Positions 24,710 through 34,590 of a stretch of DNA of 64,000 nt are shown here, piece after piece. Every line of letters begins with the position of its first letter. The stretch's first letter is position 1. The DNA is from Uliginosibacterium sp. 31-16 (lineage in GTDB: Bacteria; Pseudomonadota; Gammaproteobacteria; Burkholderiales; Rhodocyclaceae): positions 930,001-994,000 of the forward strand of contig NZ_JAVALZ010000001.1 of NCBI RefSeq assembly GCF_030730865.1, in the 5' to 3' direction. The position numbers were made by a program, and so were the translations under genes. The notes under the pieces were generated by a model. That model did no database searches and was not told the origin of the DNA. It saw only the letters and a program-made list of their open reading frames with translations.

Positions 24710-26308
24710 ATGAAATTACCGTATCTGCTGGCTGCCTGTGCCCTGTCGATCGCCATGATCGGCAGCGCACAAGCCAAGACGCCAACCGATCAGCTGATCA
24801 TCGGCATGAGCATGAACAACCTGCTGTCACTCGACCCGGCCGGCGCCACCGGAAACGACGTGGTCGAGGTCAACGCCAACATGTATGACTCGCTGGTCGA
24901 GCTGGATCCGGCCGACACCTACAAGATCCTGCCCGGCCTGGCCGAGAGCTGGAGCGTCGCGGCGGACAACCGCAGCATCACCTTCAAGATCCGCAAGGGC
25001 GTGAAATTCCACTCGGGCAACCCGCTGACCGCCGAGGACGCAGCCTGGTCCCTGCAACGCGTGCTCAAGCTGAACCTCGCACTGGCCTCGGTGTGGAAGG
25101 GCTATGGCTTCACGGCCGCCAATGTGGAACAGAACATCCGCGCGCTGGATGCCGAGACGCTGGTGCTGACACTGCCCGAGCCGACGGACCCGAAGCTGGT
25201 GGTCTACACCCTCGGTACCTCGGTGGGTGCGATGGTGCTGGATCGCAAGAAGGTGCTGGCCAACGAGAAAGACGGTGACATGGGCCGTGCCTGGCTCACC
25301 ACCAACGAGGCGGGCTCTGGTCCGTTTGCGCTGAACGAGTGGCGCCAGAAGGATGTGCTGCTGATGACGCGCTACGACGGCTACTGGCGCAGCCCGGCCA
25401 AGCTCAAGCGGGTGGTGCTGCGTCACATGACCGAGTCGCAAACCCTGCGCCTGATGCTGGAGCGCGGTGACATCGATGTGGCCAACGGCATGTCGGTGCC
25501 GGATGTCGAAGCGATGAAGAAGAATCCGAACGTGGGCATCGAGGCCGTCAAGCGCGGCAACGTGTACTACGTGGCGGTCAGCGTGAAAGATGCGAAGTTC
25601 GCCGACAAGCGCGTGCGTCTGGCAATCCGCAACCTGATTGATTACGACGGCATCAACAAGACGGTGATGCCGAACTATGGCCTCTACCATCAGCGCCCGG
25701 TGCAGATGGGCCTGCCCGCCACCCTGCCCAACCCCGGCTACAAACTGGATGTGCCGGCGGCACGCAAGCTGCTGGCTGAAGCAGGCTTCCCGAACGGGTT
25801 CAAGACCACCATCCGCGTGCTCTCCGACCCGCCCTTCATCAACATCGCCACCAATCTGCAATCCACCCTGGCACTGGGCGGCATCGAAGCCAGCGTGATT
25901 CCGGGCACAGGCAATCAGGTGTACGGCGCAATGCGCGATCGCCAGTTCGAGATCATCGTTGGTCGTGGCGGTGGCGGCGCTGAACCGCATCCGCACAGCA
26001 GCCTGCGTTCGCTGGTCTACAACCCGGACAACCGGGATGAAGCCAAGCTGACCAACTTCCAGGGCTGGCGCACCTCCTTCATCAGTCCGGAAATCAACGC
26101 CCTGATCGAAAAGGCTGAAATCGAGCAGGACGAGAAGAAGCAGACCGCGATGTACCAGGAGATCCAGAAACTCTACGACCAGCAGGTTGGCGCAATCCAG
26201 CCGGTGTCGCAGATGGTGGATACCGTGGTGCTGCAAAAGGATGTGCGCAATTTCCACAGCCATCCGGCTTCGACCACGCGCTGGCGCGAGGTTTCCAAGC
26301 AGCGCTGA
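24710..26308 (+). CDS. Peptide/nickel-type (family 5) ABC substrate-binding protein
   Basis: A periplasmic binding protein of 532 aa, SBP family 5. The start at 24710 follows GGAGGAG and gives a signal peptide (cleavage near SAQA-KT). Family features include LDPAGATGNDVVEVNANMYDSLVELD and LAESWSVAADNRSITFKIRKGVKFHSGNPLTAED. Placement between the enolase-family and aldolase genes suggests that the ligand is a uronate oligomer or acid sugar rather than a peptide; this is an inference from context. Confidence 0.9.
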   Translation: MKLPYLLAACALSIAMIGSAQAKTPTDQLIIGMSMNNLLSLDPAGATGNDVVEVNANMYDSLVELDPADTYKILPGLAESWSVAADNRSITFKIRKGVKFHSGNPLTAEDAAWSLQRVLKLNLALASVWKGYGFTAANVEQNIRALDAETLVLTLPEPTDPKLVVYTLGTSVGAMVLDRKKVLANEKDGDMGRAWLTTNEAGSGPFALNEWRQKDVLLMTRYDGYWRSPAKLKRVVLRHMTESQTLRLMLERGDIDVANGMSVPDVEAMKKNPNVGIEAVKRGNVYYVAVSVKDAKFADKRVRLAIRNLIDYDGINKTVMPNYGLYHQRPVQMGLPATLPNPGYKLDVPAARKLLAEAGFPNGFKTTIRVLSDPPFINIATNLQSTLALGGIEASVIPGTGNQVYGAMRDRQFEIIVGRGGGGAEPHPHSSLRSLVYNPDNRDEAKLTNFQGWRTSFISPEINALIEKAEIEQDEKKQTAMYQEIQKLYDQQVGAIQPVSQMVDTVVLQKDVRNFHSHPASTTRWREVSKQR

Positions 26309-26374
26309 GTTCCTGACCCACCGTCATCCGGGCTGCGGCACGGATGACGGCCTCCTGTCGCAACGGAGCCTTTC

Positions 26375-27415
26375 ATGTCGATATTCTTCCCTTCTGGCCG
26401 TTCTGCGCGCCGGCTGACCAGCTTCGGCCATCGCCTGGGCATCGTGGCGGTAACCCTGCTCGGTCTGCTGGCTCTGACTTTCTTCATCGGTCGTGTCATG
26501 CCGCTGGACCCGGTCCTGTCCATCGTCGGCTCGGATGCCGACCAGTCCACCTACGATCAGGTGTTCAAGCAACTCGGGCTGGACCAGCCGCTGTACACGC
26601 AGTTCGCCTACTACCTGCGCGATCTGCTGCATGGCGATCTGGGTCGTGCGCTGCTGACCGGCAATGCAGTCACCGCCGATATCGCCCGTGTCTTCCCCGC
26701 CACCATCGAACTGGCCACCATCGCCATCCTCTTCGGCACCTTCGTCGGTGTGCCGCTGGGCGTCTTCGCCGCCACCCGCAAAGGCCGCATGGGCGACCAG
26801 GTGGTGCGCGTGATCAGCCTGTGCGGTTACTCGGTGCCGGTGTTCTGGTTCGGCATGATGGGCCTGATCATCTTCTACGCCTGGCTGGACTGGGCCGGTG
26901 GCGCAGGGCGTGTCGATCTGGCCTTCGACGGTCTGGTGCAGAGCCGCACCGGCCTGCTGCTGGTGGACTCCGCCCTGGCCGGCGAGTGGGAAGTCTTCCA
27001 CAGCGCCATCAAGCACATCACCCTGCCCGCCTGCATCCTCGGTCTGCATTCGATGGCCTACATCGCTCGCATGACGCGTTCATTCATGCTGGCGCAGCTG
27101 TCGCAGGAATACATCATCACTGCGCGGGTCAAGGGTCTCTCCGAACACGAGGTCATCTGGAATCACGCCTTCCGCAACATCCTCGTGCAACTGCTCACCA
27201 TCGTCGCCCTGGCCTACGGTTCCCTGCTCGAAGGCGCAGTGCTGATCGAAACCGTGTTCGCCTGGCCCGGCTTCGGCAGCTACCTCACCAGCAGCTTGCT
27301 GCTTGGCGACATGAACGCCGTGATGGGTTGTGTGCTGCTCATCGGCATCATCTTCGTGACCCTCAACCTGATCGCAGACGCCCTGTACCAGGTCTTCGAT
27401 CCACGTACTCGATAA
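26375..27415 (+). CDS. ABC transporter permease (DppB type)
   Basis: A 346-aa inner-membrane permease with a signature N-terminal helix (LGIVAVTLLGLLALTFFIGRVMPLDPV), six transmembrane segments and the EAA loop ITARVKGLSEHEVIWNHAFRNI that contacts the ATPases. It pairs with the DppC-type permease 10 bp downstream. Confidence 0.92.
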   Translation: MSIFFPSGRSARRLTSFGHRLGIVAVTLLGLLALTFFIGRVMPLDPVLSIVGSDADQSTYDQVFKQLGLDQPLYTQFAYYLRDLLHGDLGRALLTGNAVTADIARVFPATIELATIAILFGTFVGVPLGVFAATRKGRMGDQVVRVISLCGYSVPVFWFGMMGLIIFYAWLDWAGGAGRVDLAFDGLVQSRTGLLLVDSALAGEWEVFHSAIKHITLPACILGLHSMAYIARMTRSFMLAQLSQEYIITARVKGLSEHEVIWNHAFRNILVQLLTIVALAYGSLLEGAVLIETVFAWPGFGSYLTSSLLLGDMNAVMGCVLLIGIIFVTLNLIADALYQVFDPRTR

Positions 27416-27425
27416 GGCTGGCGCC

Positions 27426-28325
27426 ATGACTACAACTACGTCTCCCGCTGCATTTGACAGCACGCCGCAATCCTCGGCCCAGGCCCTGCGCCAGAATCTG
27501 CTGCGCAATCTGCGCAAGCTGCTGCGCAATCCGCTTTCCGTCGCCGGTCTGGTCGTGATCCTGCTGCTCCTGCTGCTGGCAGCCTTCGCACCACTGGTCG
27601 CCACCCACAATCCGCTGCTGCAGGATCTGGGCAATACGCTCAAGGCGCCCAGCGCGGCAAACTGGTTCGGCACCGACGAATACGGTCGCGACATTTTCAG
27701 CCGTCTCGTCTATGGCTCGCGCATCACGCTCTACATCATCTCGCTGGTGACCGTCATCGTCGGTCCGGTCGGGCTGACCATCGGCGTAGTGTCGGGCTAC
27801 TTCGGCGGCTGGGTGGATACGGTGTTCATGCGCATCACCGACATCTTCGTGTCCTTCCCCGGTCTGGTGCTGGCGCTGGCTTTTGTTGCCGCCCTCGGCC
27901 CGGGGCTGGATCACGCCGTGATCGCCATCGCCCTGACCGCCTGGCCCCCCATCGCACGTCTGGCCCGGGCCGAAACGCTCAGTCTGCGCAAGGCGGATTT
28001 CATCGTCGCGGTGCAACTGCAGGGCGCCTCGCCACTGCGCATTCTGGTGCGTCACGTCGCGCCGATGTGTCTGTCATCCGTGGTGGTGCGCCTGACCATG
28101 AACATGGCCGGCATCATCCTGACCGCCGCCGGTCTGGGCTTTCTCGGCCTGGGTGCCCAGCCACCGATTCCGGAGTGGGGCGCAATGATCTCAGCAGGCC
28201 GCCGCTACATGCTGGAGTGCTGGTGGCTGGTAGCCATGCCCGGCGCGGCCATCATGATGGTGAGCCTGGCCTTCAATCTCTTTGGCGACGGCATGCGTGA
28301 CGTGCTCGATCCGCGCAGCGAATAA
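27426..28325 (+). CDS. ABC transporter permease (DppC type)
   Basis: A 299-aa second permease subunit. A cytoplasmic N-terminal segment of about 45 residues precedes the first helix. The typical FGTDEYGRDIFSRLVYGSR motif follows, and the EAA loop is VAVQLQGASPLRILVRHVAP. Separated from its partner by 10 bp and from the first ATPase by 12 bp. Confidence 0.92.
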   Translation: MTTTTSPAAFDSTPQSSAQALRQNLLRNLRKLLRNPLSVAGLVVILLLLLLAAFAPLVATHNPLLQDLGNTLKAPSAANWFGTDEYGRDIFSRLVYGSRITLYIISLVTVIVGPVGLTIGVVSGYFGGWVDTVFMRITDIFVSFPGLVLALAFVAALGPGLDHAVIAIALTAWPPIARLARAETLSLRKADFIVAVQLQGASPLRILVRHVAPMCLSSVVVRLTMNMAGIILTAAGLGFLGLGAQPPIPEWGAMISAGRRYMLECWWLVAMPGAAIMMVSLAFNLFGDGMRDVLDPRSE

Positions 28326-28337
28326 GGAGCACGCAAG

Positions 28338-29210
28338 ATGACTCAGGAAACCCAGGTGATCCAGTCCCCCATGCTGCAGGTGGAAGACCTGCGGGTGAGC
28401 TTCAAGACCGGTGAGGGCATGGTGGACGCCGTGCGCGGCGTGTCCTTCAATCTCGGCCGCGAGAAGCTCGCCATCGTTGGCGAGTCCGGTTCGGGAAAGT
28501 CGACCGTTGGCCGCACCCTGCTGCGACTGCATCCGAAGAGCGCCCGCATCACCGCGACGCAGATGCGCTTCGGTGACATCGACCTGCTCAGTTGCTCCGA
28601 AAAGACCATGCAGGGCATCCGTGGCCGACGCATGTCGATGATCATGCAGGACCCGAAGTACTCGCTGAACCCGGTGATGCGCGTTGGCGACCAGATCGCC
28701 GAAGCCTATCTGGCTCATCATAAGGTGCCGCGCAAGGAAGCAGATCAGCGCGTGCTGACCATGCTGGAGGCCGTGCGCATCCGCGATCCACAACGCGTGT
28801 TCCGCATGTATCCGCATGAAGTATCCGGCGGCATGGGCCAGCGCATCATGATCGCCATGATGCTGATCACCGAGCCGGAAATCGTCATCGCTGACGAACC
28901 GACCTCGGCGCTGGATGTATCGGTGCGCCTGCAGGTGCTCGCCACGCTGGACGATCTGGTCAGCCAGCGTGGCCTGGGCCTGATTTTCATCAGTCATGAC
29001 CTGAATCTGGTACGCAGTTTCTGCGACCGCGTGCTGGTCATGTATGCCGGTCGGGTCGTCGAATCCATCGCTGCAGCGGATCTGGACAAGGCCCAACACC
29101 CCTACACGCAAGGCCTGCTCGCCGCCCTGCCAAGTGTCGACGCGCGCCGCCCGCGCCTGCCGGTGCTGCAGCGCGACCCAAGCTGGCTGACCGAGCCGAT
29201 TCATGCCTGA
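28338..29210 (+). CDS. ABC transporter ATP-binding protein (DppD type)
   Basis: A 290-aa ATPase with Walker A GESGSGKSTVG, ABC signature VSGGMGQRI, Walker B IVIADEPTSALDV and switch His in FISHDLNLV. The C-terminal extension (HPYTQGLLAALPS) is typical of dipeptide-type ATPases, but this copy lacks the Cys-rich iron-sulfur tail seen in some DppD proteins. Confidence 0.92.
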   Translation: MTQETQVIQSPMLQVEDLRVSFKTGEGMVDAVRGVSFNLGREKLAIVGESGSGKSTVGRTLLRLHPKSARITATQMRFGDIDLLSCSEKTMQGIRGRRMSMIMQDPKYSLNPVMRVGDQIAEAYLAHHKVPRKEADQRVLTMLEAVRIRDPQRVFRMYPHEVSGGMGQRIMIAMMLITEPEIVIADEPTSALDVSVRLQVLATLDDLVSQRGLGLIFISHDLNLVRSFCDRVLVMYAGRVVESIAAADLDKAQHPYTQGLLAALPSVDARRPRLPVLQRDPSWLTEPIHA

Positions 29211-29221
29211 GGAGAAACAGA

Positions 29222-30007
29222 ATGGCAATGATTGAAGTCGACAAACTCAACCTGAGCTTCGGCGAAGGGGATGACGCCAATCAGGTACTGCACGACGTGT
29301 GCATTGCCGTCAGCGAAGGCGAGGCCTTCGGTCTGGTCGGTGAGTCCGGTTCGGGCAAGACCACCGTATTGCGCTGCCTGGCCGGCCAGTACAACCACTG
29401 GAGCGGACGCCTGGCCATCGACGGCGAGAACCTCGGCCGCAAGCTGGAAAAGGCACGCTGTCGCAAGGTGCAGATGGTGTTCCAGGACCCTTACGGCTCA
29501 CTGCACCCGCGTCACACCGTGGAGACGGCACTCACCGAGCCGCTGGCCATCCATGGCATTGGCGACGCCAGCCGGCGCATCGATGCGATCCTCACCAAGG
29601 TCGGTCTGCCGACCAGCTTCCGCTACCGCTACCCGCACCAGCTTTCCGGCGGCCAGCGCCAGCGCGTGGCGATTGCCCGGGCGCTGATTCTGGAGCCGCG
29701 CATCCTGCTGCTCGACGAGCCGACTTCGGCACTGGATGTATCGGTGCAGGCCGAGATCCTCAACCTGCTGGCGGATCTGCGCCAGCGCGAAGGCCTGACC
29801 TACCTGCTGGTCACCCACGATCTGGGCGTGGTCGCGCACCTGTGTGACCGCGTAGCGGTCATGCAGCACGGTCGCATCGTCGATCTGATCGAAAGCGCCA
29901 ATCTGGTCGGCTGCGTCCCCGAACACCCCTACACCCGCATGCTGGTTGAAGCGAGTCGCCACTACGACCGCCACATGGCCGACAGCGTGGCGCCCGAAGC
30001 CGCCTGA
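29222..30007 (+). CDS. ABC transporter ATP-binding protein (DppF type)
   Basis: A 261-aa second ATPase. Walker A GESGSGKTTVL, signature LSGGQRQRVAIARAL, Walker B ILLLDEPTSALDV, switch His LVTHDLGVV. It completes a five-component importer with the four preceding genes and is followed 18 bp later by the aldolase gene, confirming one transcript for transport and catabolism. Confidence 0.92.
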   Translation: MAMIEVDKLNLSFGEGDDANQVLHDVCIAVSEGEAFGLVGESGSGKTTVLRCLAGQYNHWSGRLAIDGENLGRKLEKARCRKVQMVFQDPYGSLHPRHTVETALTEPLAIHGIGDASRRIDAILTKVGLPTSFRYRYPHQLSGGQRQRVAIARALILEPRILLLDEPTSALDVSVQAEILNLLADLRQREGLTYLLVTHDLGVVAHLCDRVAVMQHGRIVDLIESANLVGCVPEHPYTRMLVEASRHYDRHMADSVAPEAA

Positions 30008-30024
30008 ACCAAGGAAATGAAATC

Positions 30025-30819
30025 ATGGACATGATCCTCAACCGCTTCAAACACGGCCTCGCCAGCGGGCAATTGCAGATCGGCCTGTGGTCGCACCTGT
30101 CGAATCACGTCAGCACCGAAGTCATCGGTGGTGCCGGTTTCGACTGGATCGTGCTCGATGCCGAGCACTCACCCAACGAAACCTTCCTGCTGCATCAGCA
30201 ACTGCAGGCACTGGTCGAAGGCGGCAGCAGCCCGGTGGTGCGCGTCGCGTGGAATGACAAGGTGCTGATCAAGCGAGTCCTCGACATCGGCGCACAGACT
30301 TTGCTGATTCCGCAGGTGCAGAACGCGCAGGAGGCGGCCGATGCGGTGGCCGCCACGCGCTATCCGGCAGAAGGCGGCATGCGTGGCTTCACCGGTCTCT
30401 CACGCGCCTCGCGCTTCGGCCGCATCAAGGATTACCACCAGCGCGCCAGCGAGGAGCTGTGCGTGATCGTGCAGGTGGAAACCGGCGAAGCCCTGAGCCA
30501 GATCGAGGCCATTGCGGCAGTGAAAGGCATTGACGGCATCTTCATCGGCCCCGGTGATCTGTCCGCCGCACTGGGCCACATCGGCAATCCCGGTCATCCC
30601 GTGGTACAGGCCGCGATCAAGAATGCGGTTGCACGCATCCGTGCTGCCGGCAAGCCGGCCGGCATCCTCACCGGTGACGAAGCCCAGGCCCGTCAGTACA
30701 TCGAGTGGGGTTGCAGCTTCACCGCGGTCGGGGCTGATATCGCCTTGCTGGCACGCGCCTCGGAACAGCTTGCCGCGCGTTTCCAGCCGCTCAAGACAGC
30801 GCATGCAAGCGCCGCCTGA
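30025..30819 (+). CDS. HpcH/HpaI-family class II aldolase (GarL-like)
   Basis: A 264-aa metal-dependent pyruvate aldolase. Characteristic segments: GLWSHLSNHVSTEVIGGAGFDWIVLDAEHSPN, PVVRVAWND, TLLIPQVQNAQEA, VQVETGEAL and DGIFIGPGDLSAALGH, carrying the metal-binding Glu/Asp and substrate Arg. In this setting it would cleave 5-keto-4-deoxy- or 2-keto-3-deoxy-hexarate to pyruvate and tartronate semialdehyde, which the next gene product reduces. Assigned as GarL-like by context; HpaI-type specificity cannot be excluded. Confidence 0.88.
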   Translation: MDMILNRFKHGLASGQLQIGLWSHLSNHVSTEVIGGAGFDWIVLDAEHSPNETFLLHQQLQALVEGGSSPVVRVAWNDKVLIKRVLDIGAQTLLIPQVQNAQEAADAVAATRYPAEGGMRGFTGLSRASRFGRIKDYHQRASEELCVIVQVETGEALSQIEAIAAVKGIDGIFIGPGDLSAALGHIGNPGHPVVQAAIKNAVARIRAAGKPAGILTGDEAQARQYIEWGCSFTAVGADIALLARASEQLAARFQPLKTAHASAA

Positions 30820-30856
30820 ATACATCTCTCCTCCCAACTTTCAAAGGATCCAGATC

Positions 30857-31747
30857 ATGCAGAAAATCGGTTTTGTCGGGCTCGGCATCATGGGCACCCC
30901 GATGGCAGGCCACCTCATCAAGGCCGGCCATGAAGTCTCGCTGTACAGCCTGCCGAGCGTCCCCGCCACACTCATCGAGCAAGGCGGCAAGGCCTGCGCC
31001 AACGGCAAGGAAGTTGCGCAGAACGCCGATATCATCTTCATCATGGTGCCGGATACTCCGCACGTGGCCTCAGCACTTTTCGATGCAAACGGAATTGCCG
31101 AAGGCCTGACCGCCGGCAAGATCGTGGTGGACATGAGTTCCATCTCACCGATCGAGACCAAGGAATTTGCGGCACGCGTACGCAGCCTGGGTTGCGATTA
31201 TCTGGATGCACCGGTTTCCGGCGGTCAGGTCGGCGCCCAGGCTGCCACCCTGTCGATCATGGTCGGCGGCGATGAAGCCATCTTCAACAAGGTCAAACCT
31301 CTGTTCGAATTGATGGGCAAGAACATCACCCTGGTCGGTGGCAACGGCGACGGCCAGACCGCCAAGGTCGCCAACCAGATGATCGTGGCAATGACCATCG
31401 AAGCCGTCGGCGAAGCCTTGCTGTTTGCCTCGAAAGCCGGTGCCGATCCGGCCCGCGTGCGTCAGGCGCTGATGGGCGGCTTCGCTTCCTCGCGCATCCT
31501 CGAAGTGCATGGCGAACGCATGGTCAAACGCACCTTCGATCCGGGCTTCCGCATCGAACTGCATCAGAAGGATCTGAATCTGGCACTGGGCGTAGCACGC
31601 AAGCTGGGGCTCGCCTTGCCGAACACCGCCACCTGTCAGGAACTGTTCAATTCCTGTGCTGCCCATGGCGGCAGTGCCTGGGATCACTCGGGCATGGTGC
31701 GCGCGCTGGAACTGATGGCCAATTTCGAAATCGGCCAGAAGCCCTGA
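30857..31747 (+). CDS. garR: Tartronate semialdehyde reductase (2-hydroxy-3-oxopropionate reductase)
   Basis: A 296-aa beta-hydroxyacid dehydrogenase that reduces tartronate semialdehyde to D-glycerate. The N-terminal Rossmann motif IGFVGLGIMGTPMAGHL fixes the start at 30857, although the frame extends upstream. Substrate-binding motif DAPVSGGQVGAQ, cofactor-domain MVPDTPHV, and the catalytic-Lys region in GDGQTAKVANQMIV. Lies directly after the aldolase, with glycerate kinase next. Confidence 0.92.
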   Translation: MQKIGFVGLGIMGTPMAGHLIKAGHEVSLYSLPSVPATLIEQGGKACANGKEVAQNADIIFIMVPDTPHVASALFDANGIAEGLTAGKIVVDMSSISPIETKEFAARVRSLGCDYLDAPVSGGQVGAQAATLSIMVGGDEAIFNKVKPLFELMGKNITLVGGNGDGQTAKVANQMIVAMTIEAVGEALLFASKAGADPARVRQALMGGFASSRILEVHGERMVKRTFDPGFRIELHQKDLNLALGVARKLGLALPNTATCQELFNSCAAHGGSAWDHSGMVRALELMANFEIGQKP

Positions 31748-31845
31748 AACCTGACTGCTTCGCAGGGGCAGCTGAAGCCGTGCCTGCGAAGTCCCCCGAT
31801 CGACGCACATCGCATCATCGGGGGCGCATCTGCATGAGGACGCAC

Positions 31846-33117
31846 ATGGATCAGCGCACCCTGCTGGAAAACATGTTCAAGGCCGCCATCGCCGTGGCCC
31901 AGCCTTCGGCTTGCCTGCCACCATTCCTGCCGCCAAAGCCGCGCGGACGGCTGATCGTGATCGGCGCCGGCAAGGCTTCGGCCGAGATGGCACGCGTGGT
32001 CGAAACCCACTGGTCCGGCGCGCTGAGCGGGCTGGTGGTCACCCGCTACGGCCATGCCGTGCCCTGCGAACAGATCGAGATCGTCGAGGCGGCACATCCG
32101 GTACCGGATGCCGCCGGGCTGGACGCCGCACAACGCATCCTGAAACGGGTCGAAGGACTCAGCGCAGATGACACCGTGCTGTGTCTGATTTCCGGTGGCG
32201 GTTCGGCCTTGCTGCCACTGCCTTTGCCGGGTATCACTCTGGCAGACAAGCAGGCGCTCAACCGTGCCCTGCTCAAATCCGGCGCATCCATCCGCGAAAT
32301 GAACTGCGTACGCCGCCATCTTTCGGCGATCAAGGGCGGGCGTCTGGCCGCTGCCTGTCACCCGGCACGGGTTGTCACCCTGCTGATTTCCGACGTGCCC
32401 GGCGACGATCCCTGTGACATTGCTTCCGGCCCCACCGTTGGCGACGCCAGCACCTGCAGCGATGCGCTGGCCATCGTGCGCCGATATGGCATCGAATTGC
32501 CGCCCGCCGTTCGCGAAGTGCTGGAGAGTGGACGTGGCGAATCGGTCAAGCCGGACGATCCACGACTGGCCACCTGCAGCACCCACCTGATCACCACACC
32601 GCGCATGGCATTGCAGGCCGCCGCCGAGGTGGCGCGCAGTGCCGGCATCCTTCCGCTGATTATTGGCGACAGTCTGGAAGGCGAAGCGCGCGAGACTGGC
32701 AAAACCATCGCCGGCATCGTGCGCAGTGTCAGCCTGCATGGCGAGCCCTTCCGTGCGCCCTGCGTGCTGCTCTCGGGCGGCGAGACCACCGTCACCGTGC
32801 GCGGCAACGGACGCGGCGGACGCAATGTCGAATTTCTGCTCGCACTGGGCATCGCCCTCGATCACCTGCCCGGAGTATGGGCACTGTCCGGCGATACCGA
32901 TGGCGTGGACGGTCAGGAGGAGATTGCCGGCGCCGTGCTCACCCCCGATTCGCTGGCACGCGCCTGGGCGCTCGGTCTGCACCCACGCGAAGCGCTCGAC
33001 AACAACGATGCCCACAGCTTCTTCGGCGCCCTTGGCGATGCCGTGGTAACCGGGCCGACACTGACCAACGTGAATGATTTCCGGGCGATCCTGATCGAGG
33101 CAGCCAAGGGCTCCTGA
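31846..33117 (+). CDS. ttuD: MOFRL-type glycerate 2-kinase
   Basis: A 423-aa kinase that phosphorylates D-glycerate to 2-phosphoglycerate, closing the hexarate route. Family marks: VIGAGKASAEMARVVE, ISGGGSALLPLP, SDVPGDDPCDIASGPT, LSGGETTVTVRGNGRGGRN and SGDTDGVDG. The chosen start (ATG at 31846) has GAGGACG upstream; an ATG 12 bp earlier is an alternative. The 98-bp gap before it carries a small GCTTCGCAGG/CCTGCGAAG inverted repeat. A 63-bp stretch of its 3' end is duplicated at 34591-34653. Confidence 0.92.
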   Translation: MDQRTLLENMFKAAIAVAQPSACLPPFLPPKPRGRLIVIGAGKASAEMARVVETHWSGALSGLVVTRYGHAVPCEQIEIVEAAHPVPDAAGLDAAQRILKRVEGLSADDTVLCLISGGGSALLPLPLPGITLADKQALNRALLKSGASIREMNCVRRHLSAIKGGRLAAACHPARVVTLLISDVPGDDPCDIASGPTVGDASTCSDALAIVRRYGIELPPAVREVLESGRGESVKPDDPRLATCSTHLITTPRMALQAAAEVARSAGILPLIIGDSLEGEARETGKTIAGIVRSVSLHGEPFRAPCVLLSGGETTVTVRGNGRGGRNVEFLLALGIALDHLPGVWALSGDTDGVDGQEEIAGAVLTPDSLARAWALGLHPREALDNNDAHSFFGALGDAVVTGPTLTNVNDFRAILIEAAKGS

Positions 33118-33164
33118 TACGCACCCCGGCCTTCCATCCTGTTTTCTCTCATCTGGAGCTGAGC

Positions 33165-34475
33165 ATGAAAAAAACTGCTGTGCCTGTCGCGATGTTTCTG
33201 CTGGGTCTGTCCCTGAGCGGCTGCAGCCTCGTTGCATCGCAGCCGTTATCGCCGCAAGCCTCTCCCGGCACAGCCAGCCGTCCTGTTCTCAGCACCGGAG
33301 AGGCCGGACATTTCACCCAGGAGCGCTATTTCGCACACAAGGGAAAGCTGTCAGCCCCCGAACAGGACCTCTGGCAACCGCAGCCCATCGGGATTGCGGC
33401 CGTAAAGGCCGATTACACCGTTGGCACAGGCGGCGCGTACGCCACGGTACAGCAGGCAGTCAATGCGGCGATCACCAGCGGCAAACGCAGCCGCCAGTAC
33501 ATCCGGATTGAACCCGGCACCTATACTGGCGCGGTGTACGTGCCGATTGATGCCGGCCCGCTGACCCTCTACGGCAGCGGCAGGCCCGAAGATGTGAATA
33601 TCGAGCTCACGCTGGACGCGCGCACGCCGCCGTCGGCCTACATCGCTGCGGTGAATCCAGCCGGCCAGTTCAAGGCAGGCGATCCGGCCTGGAACATGTA
33701 CAAGGTGTGCGCCGGGCAAACAGCCGACAAACCCATGGATACGCCTTGCGCTGCCGTGATGTGGGCACAGGCCGACGGCTTTCAGCTGAAGAACCTGACC
33801 GTGACCAACACCCTGCTCGAATCGGTTATCGATGCCAAACGCGAAGGCCATCAAGCGGTTGCTCTGCGCAGCGACGGCGACCGTGCCCAGTTCGAGAATG
33901 TGCGCCTGATCGGGCGCCAGGATACCTTCCTGGTCAACGTCGGCGAAGCCCCAACACCCACCAACAAGGTCGGCACCTACCCGCTCGACAAGATCGCCCG
34001 CGCCTACATTCGGGACTCGTACATCGAGGGCGATGTCGACTTCGTGTTCGGCCGAGCCAACGCGGTGTTCGACAACTGCGAGTTTCGCGCCGTATCCACG
34101 CGTCGCAGCGTACCGGCGATCGTCTTTGCGCCGGACAGCGTACCGGCCTCCTCACTGGGCTTCCTGGTCATGAACAGCCGTATCACCGGCGACAAGGGCC
34201 ATCAGGAACTGAAATTCTCCAAGCTCGGCCGCTCCTGGGATCAGGGCGCTGGCGCCACCGGCTACCTGCCTGGCAGCTCGCCAAACGGCCAGCTGGTGAT
34301 CCGTGACAGCTACATCGACGCAAGCTTCGATCTCGCCGCCCCGTGGGACAAGGCCGCCACCACTGGCCGTCCACATCGCGGCAACATCGCGCCGGAGCGC
34401 AAGTTCGACGATCCCGCCTTCAACCGTCTGTGGGAATTCAACAACTACGGTCCGGGGGCCGGACCTGCACGATGA
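33165..34475 (+). CDS. Second lipoprotein pectin methylesterase (CE8)
   Basis: A 436-aa paralogue of the gene at 7864-9171, with lipobox LSGC (Cys20) and the same motifs (GRQDTFLVNVGEAPT, DFVFGRANAVFDNCEFR, LGRSWDQGAGATGY). An acidic-polar segment near residue 225 (SVIDAKREGHQ) differs from its paralogue. Located 47 bp after glycerate kinase, in the same orientation, so probably cotranscribed with the hexarate operon and thereby under GntR control, unlike the other copy, which has its own promoter. Confidence 0.93.
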   Translation: MKKTAVPVAMFLLGLSLSGCSLVASQPLSPQASPGTASRPVLSTGEAGHFTQERYFAHKGKLSAPEQDLWQPQPIGIAAVKADYTVGTGGAYATVQQAVNAAITSGKRSRQYIRIEPGTYTGAVYVPIDAGPLTLYGSGRPEDVNIELTLDARTPPSAYIAAVNPAGQFKAGDPAWNMYKVCAGQTADKPMDTPCAAVMWAQADGFQLKNLTVTNTLLESVIDAKREGHQAVALRSDGDRAQFENVRLIGRQDTFLVNVGEAPTPTNKVGTYPLDKIARAYIRDSYIEGDVDFVFGRANAVFDNCEFRAVSTRRSVPAIVFAPDSVPASSLGFLVMNSRITGDKGHQELKFSKLGRSWDQGAGATGYLPGSSPNGQLVIRDSYIDASFDLAAPWDKAATTGRPHRGNIAPERKFDDPAFNRLWEFNNYGPGAGPAR

Positions 34476-34590
34476 AAGCCAGCCTCTCATGCGTACCTGA
34501 GTAAGCATGCAATCCTGCTGTTTCCTGCTTTCTGGAGCCCTGCATGTCCTTCACGATCTCTCACCACTTTGTCTGCGTCGAGCCAGGCTC

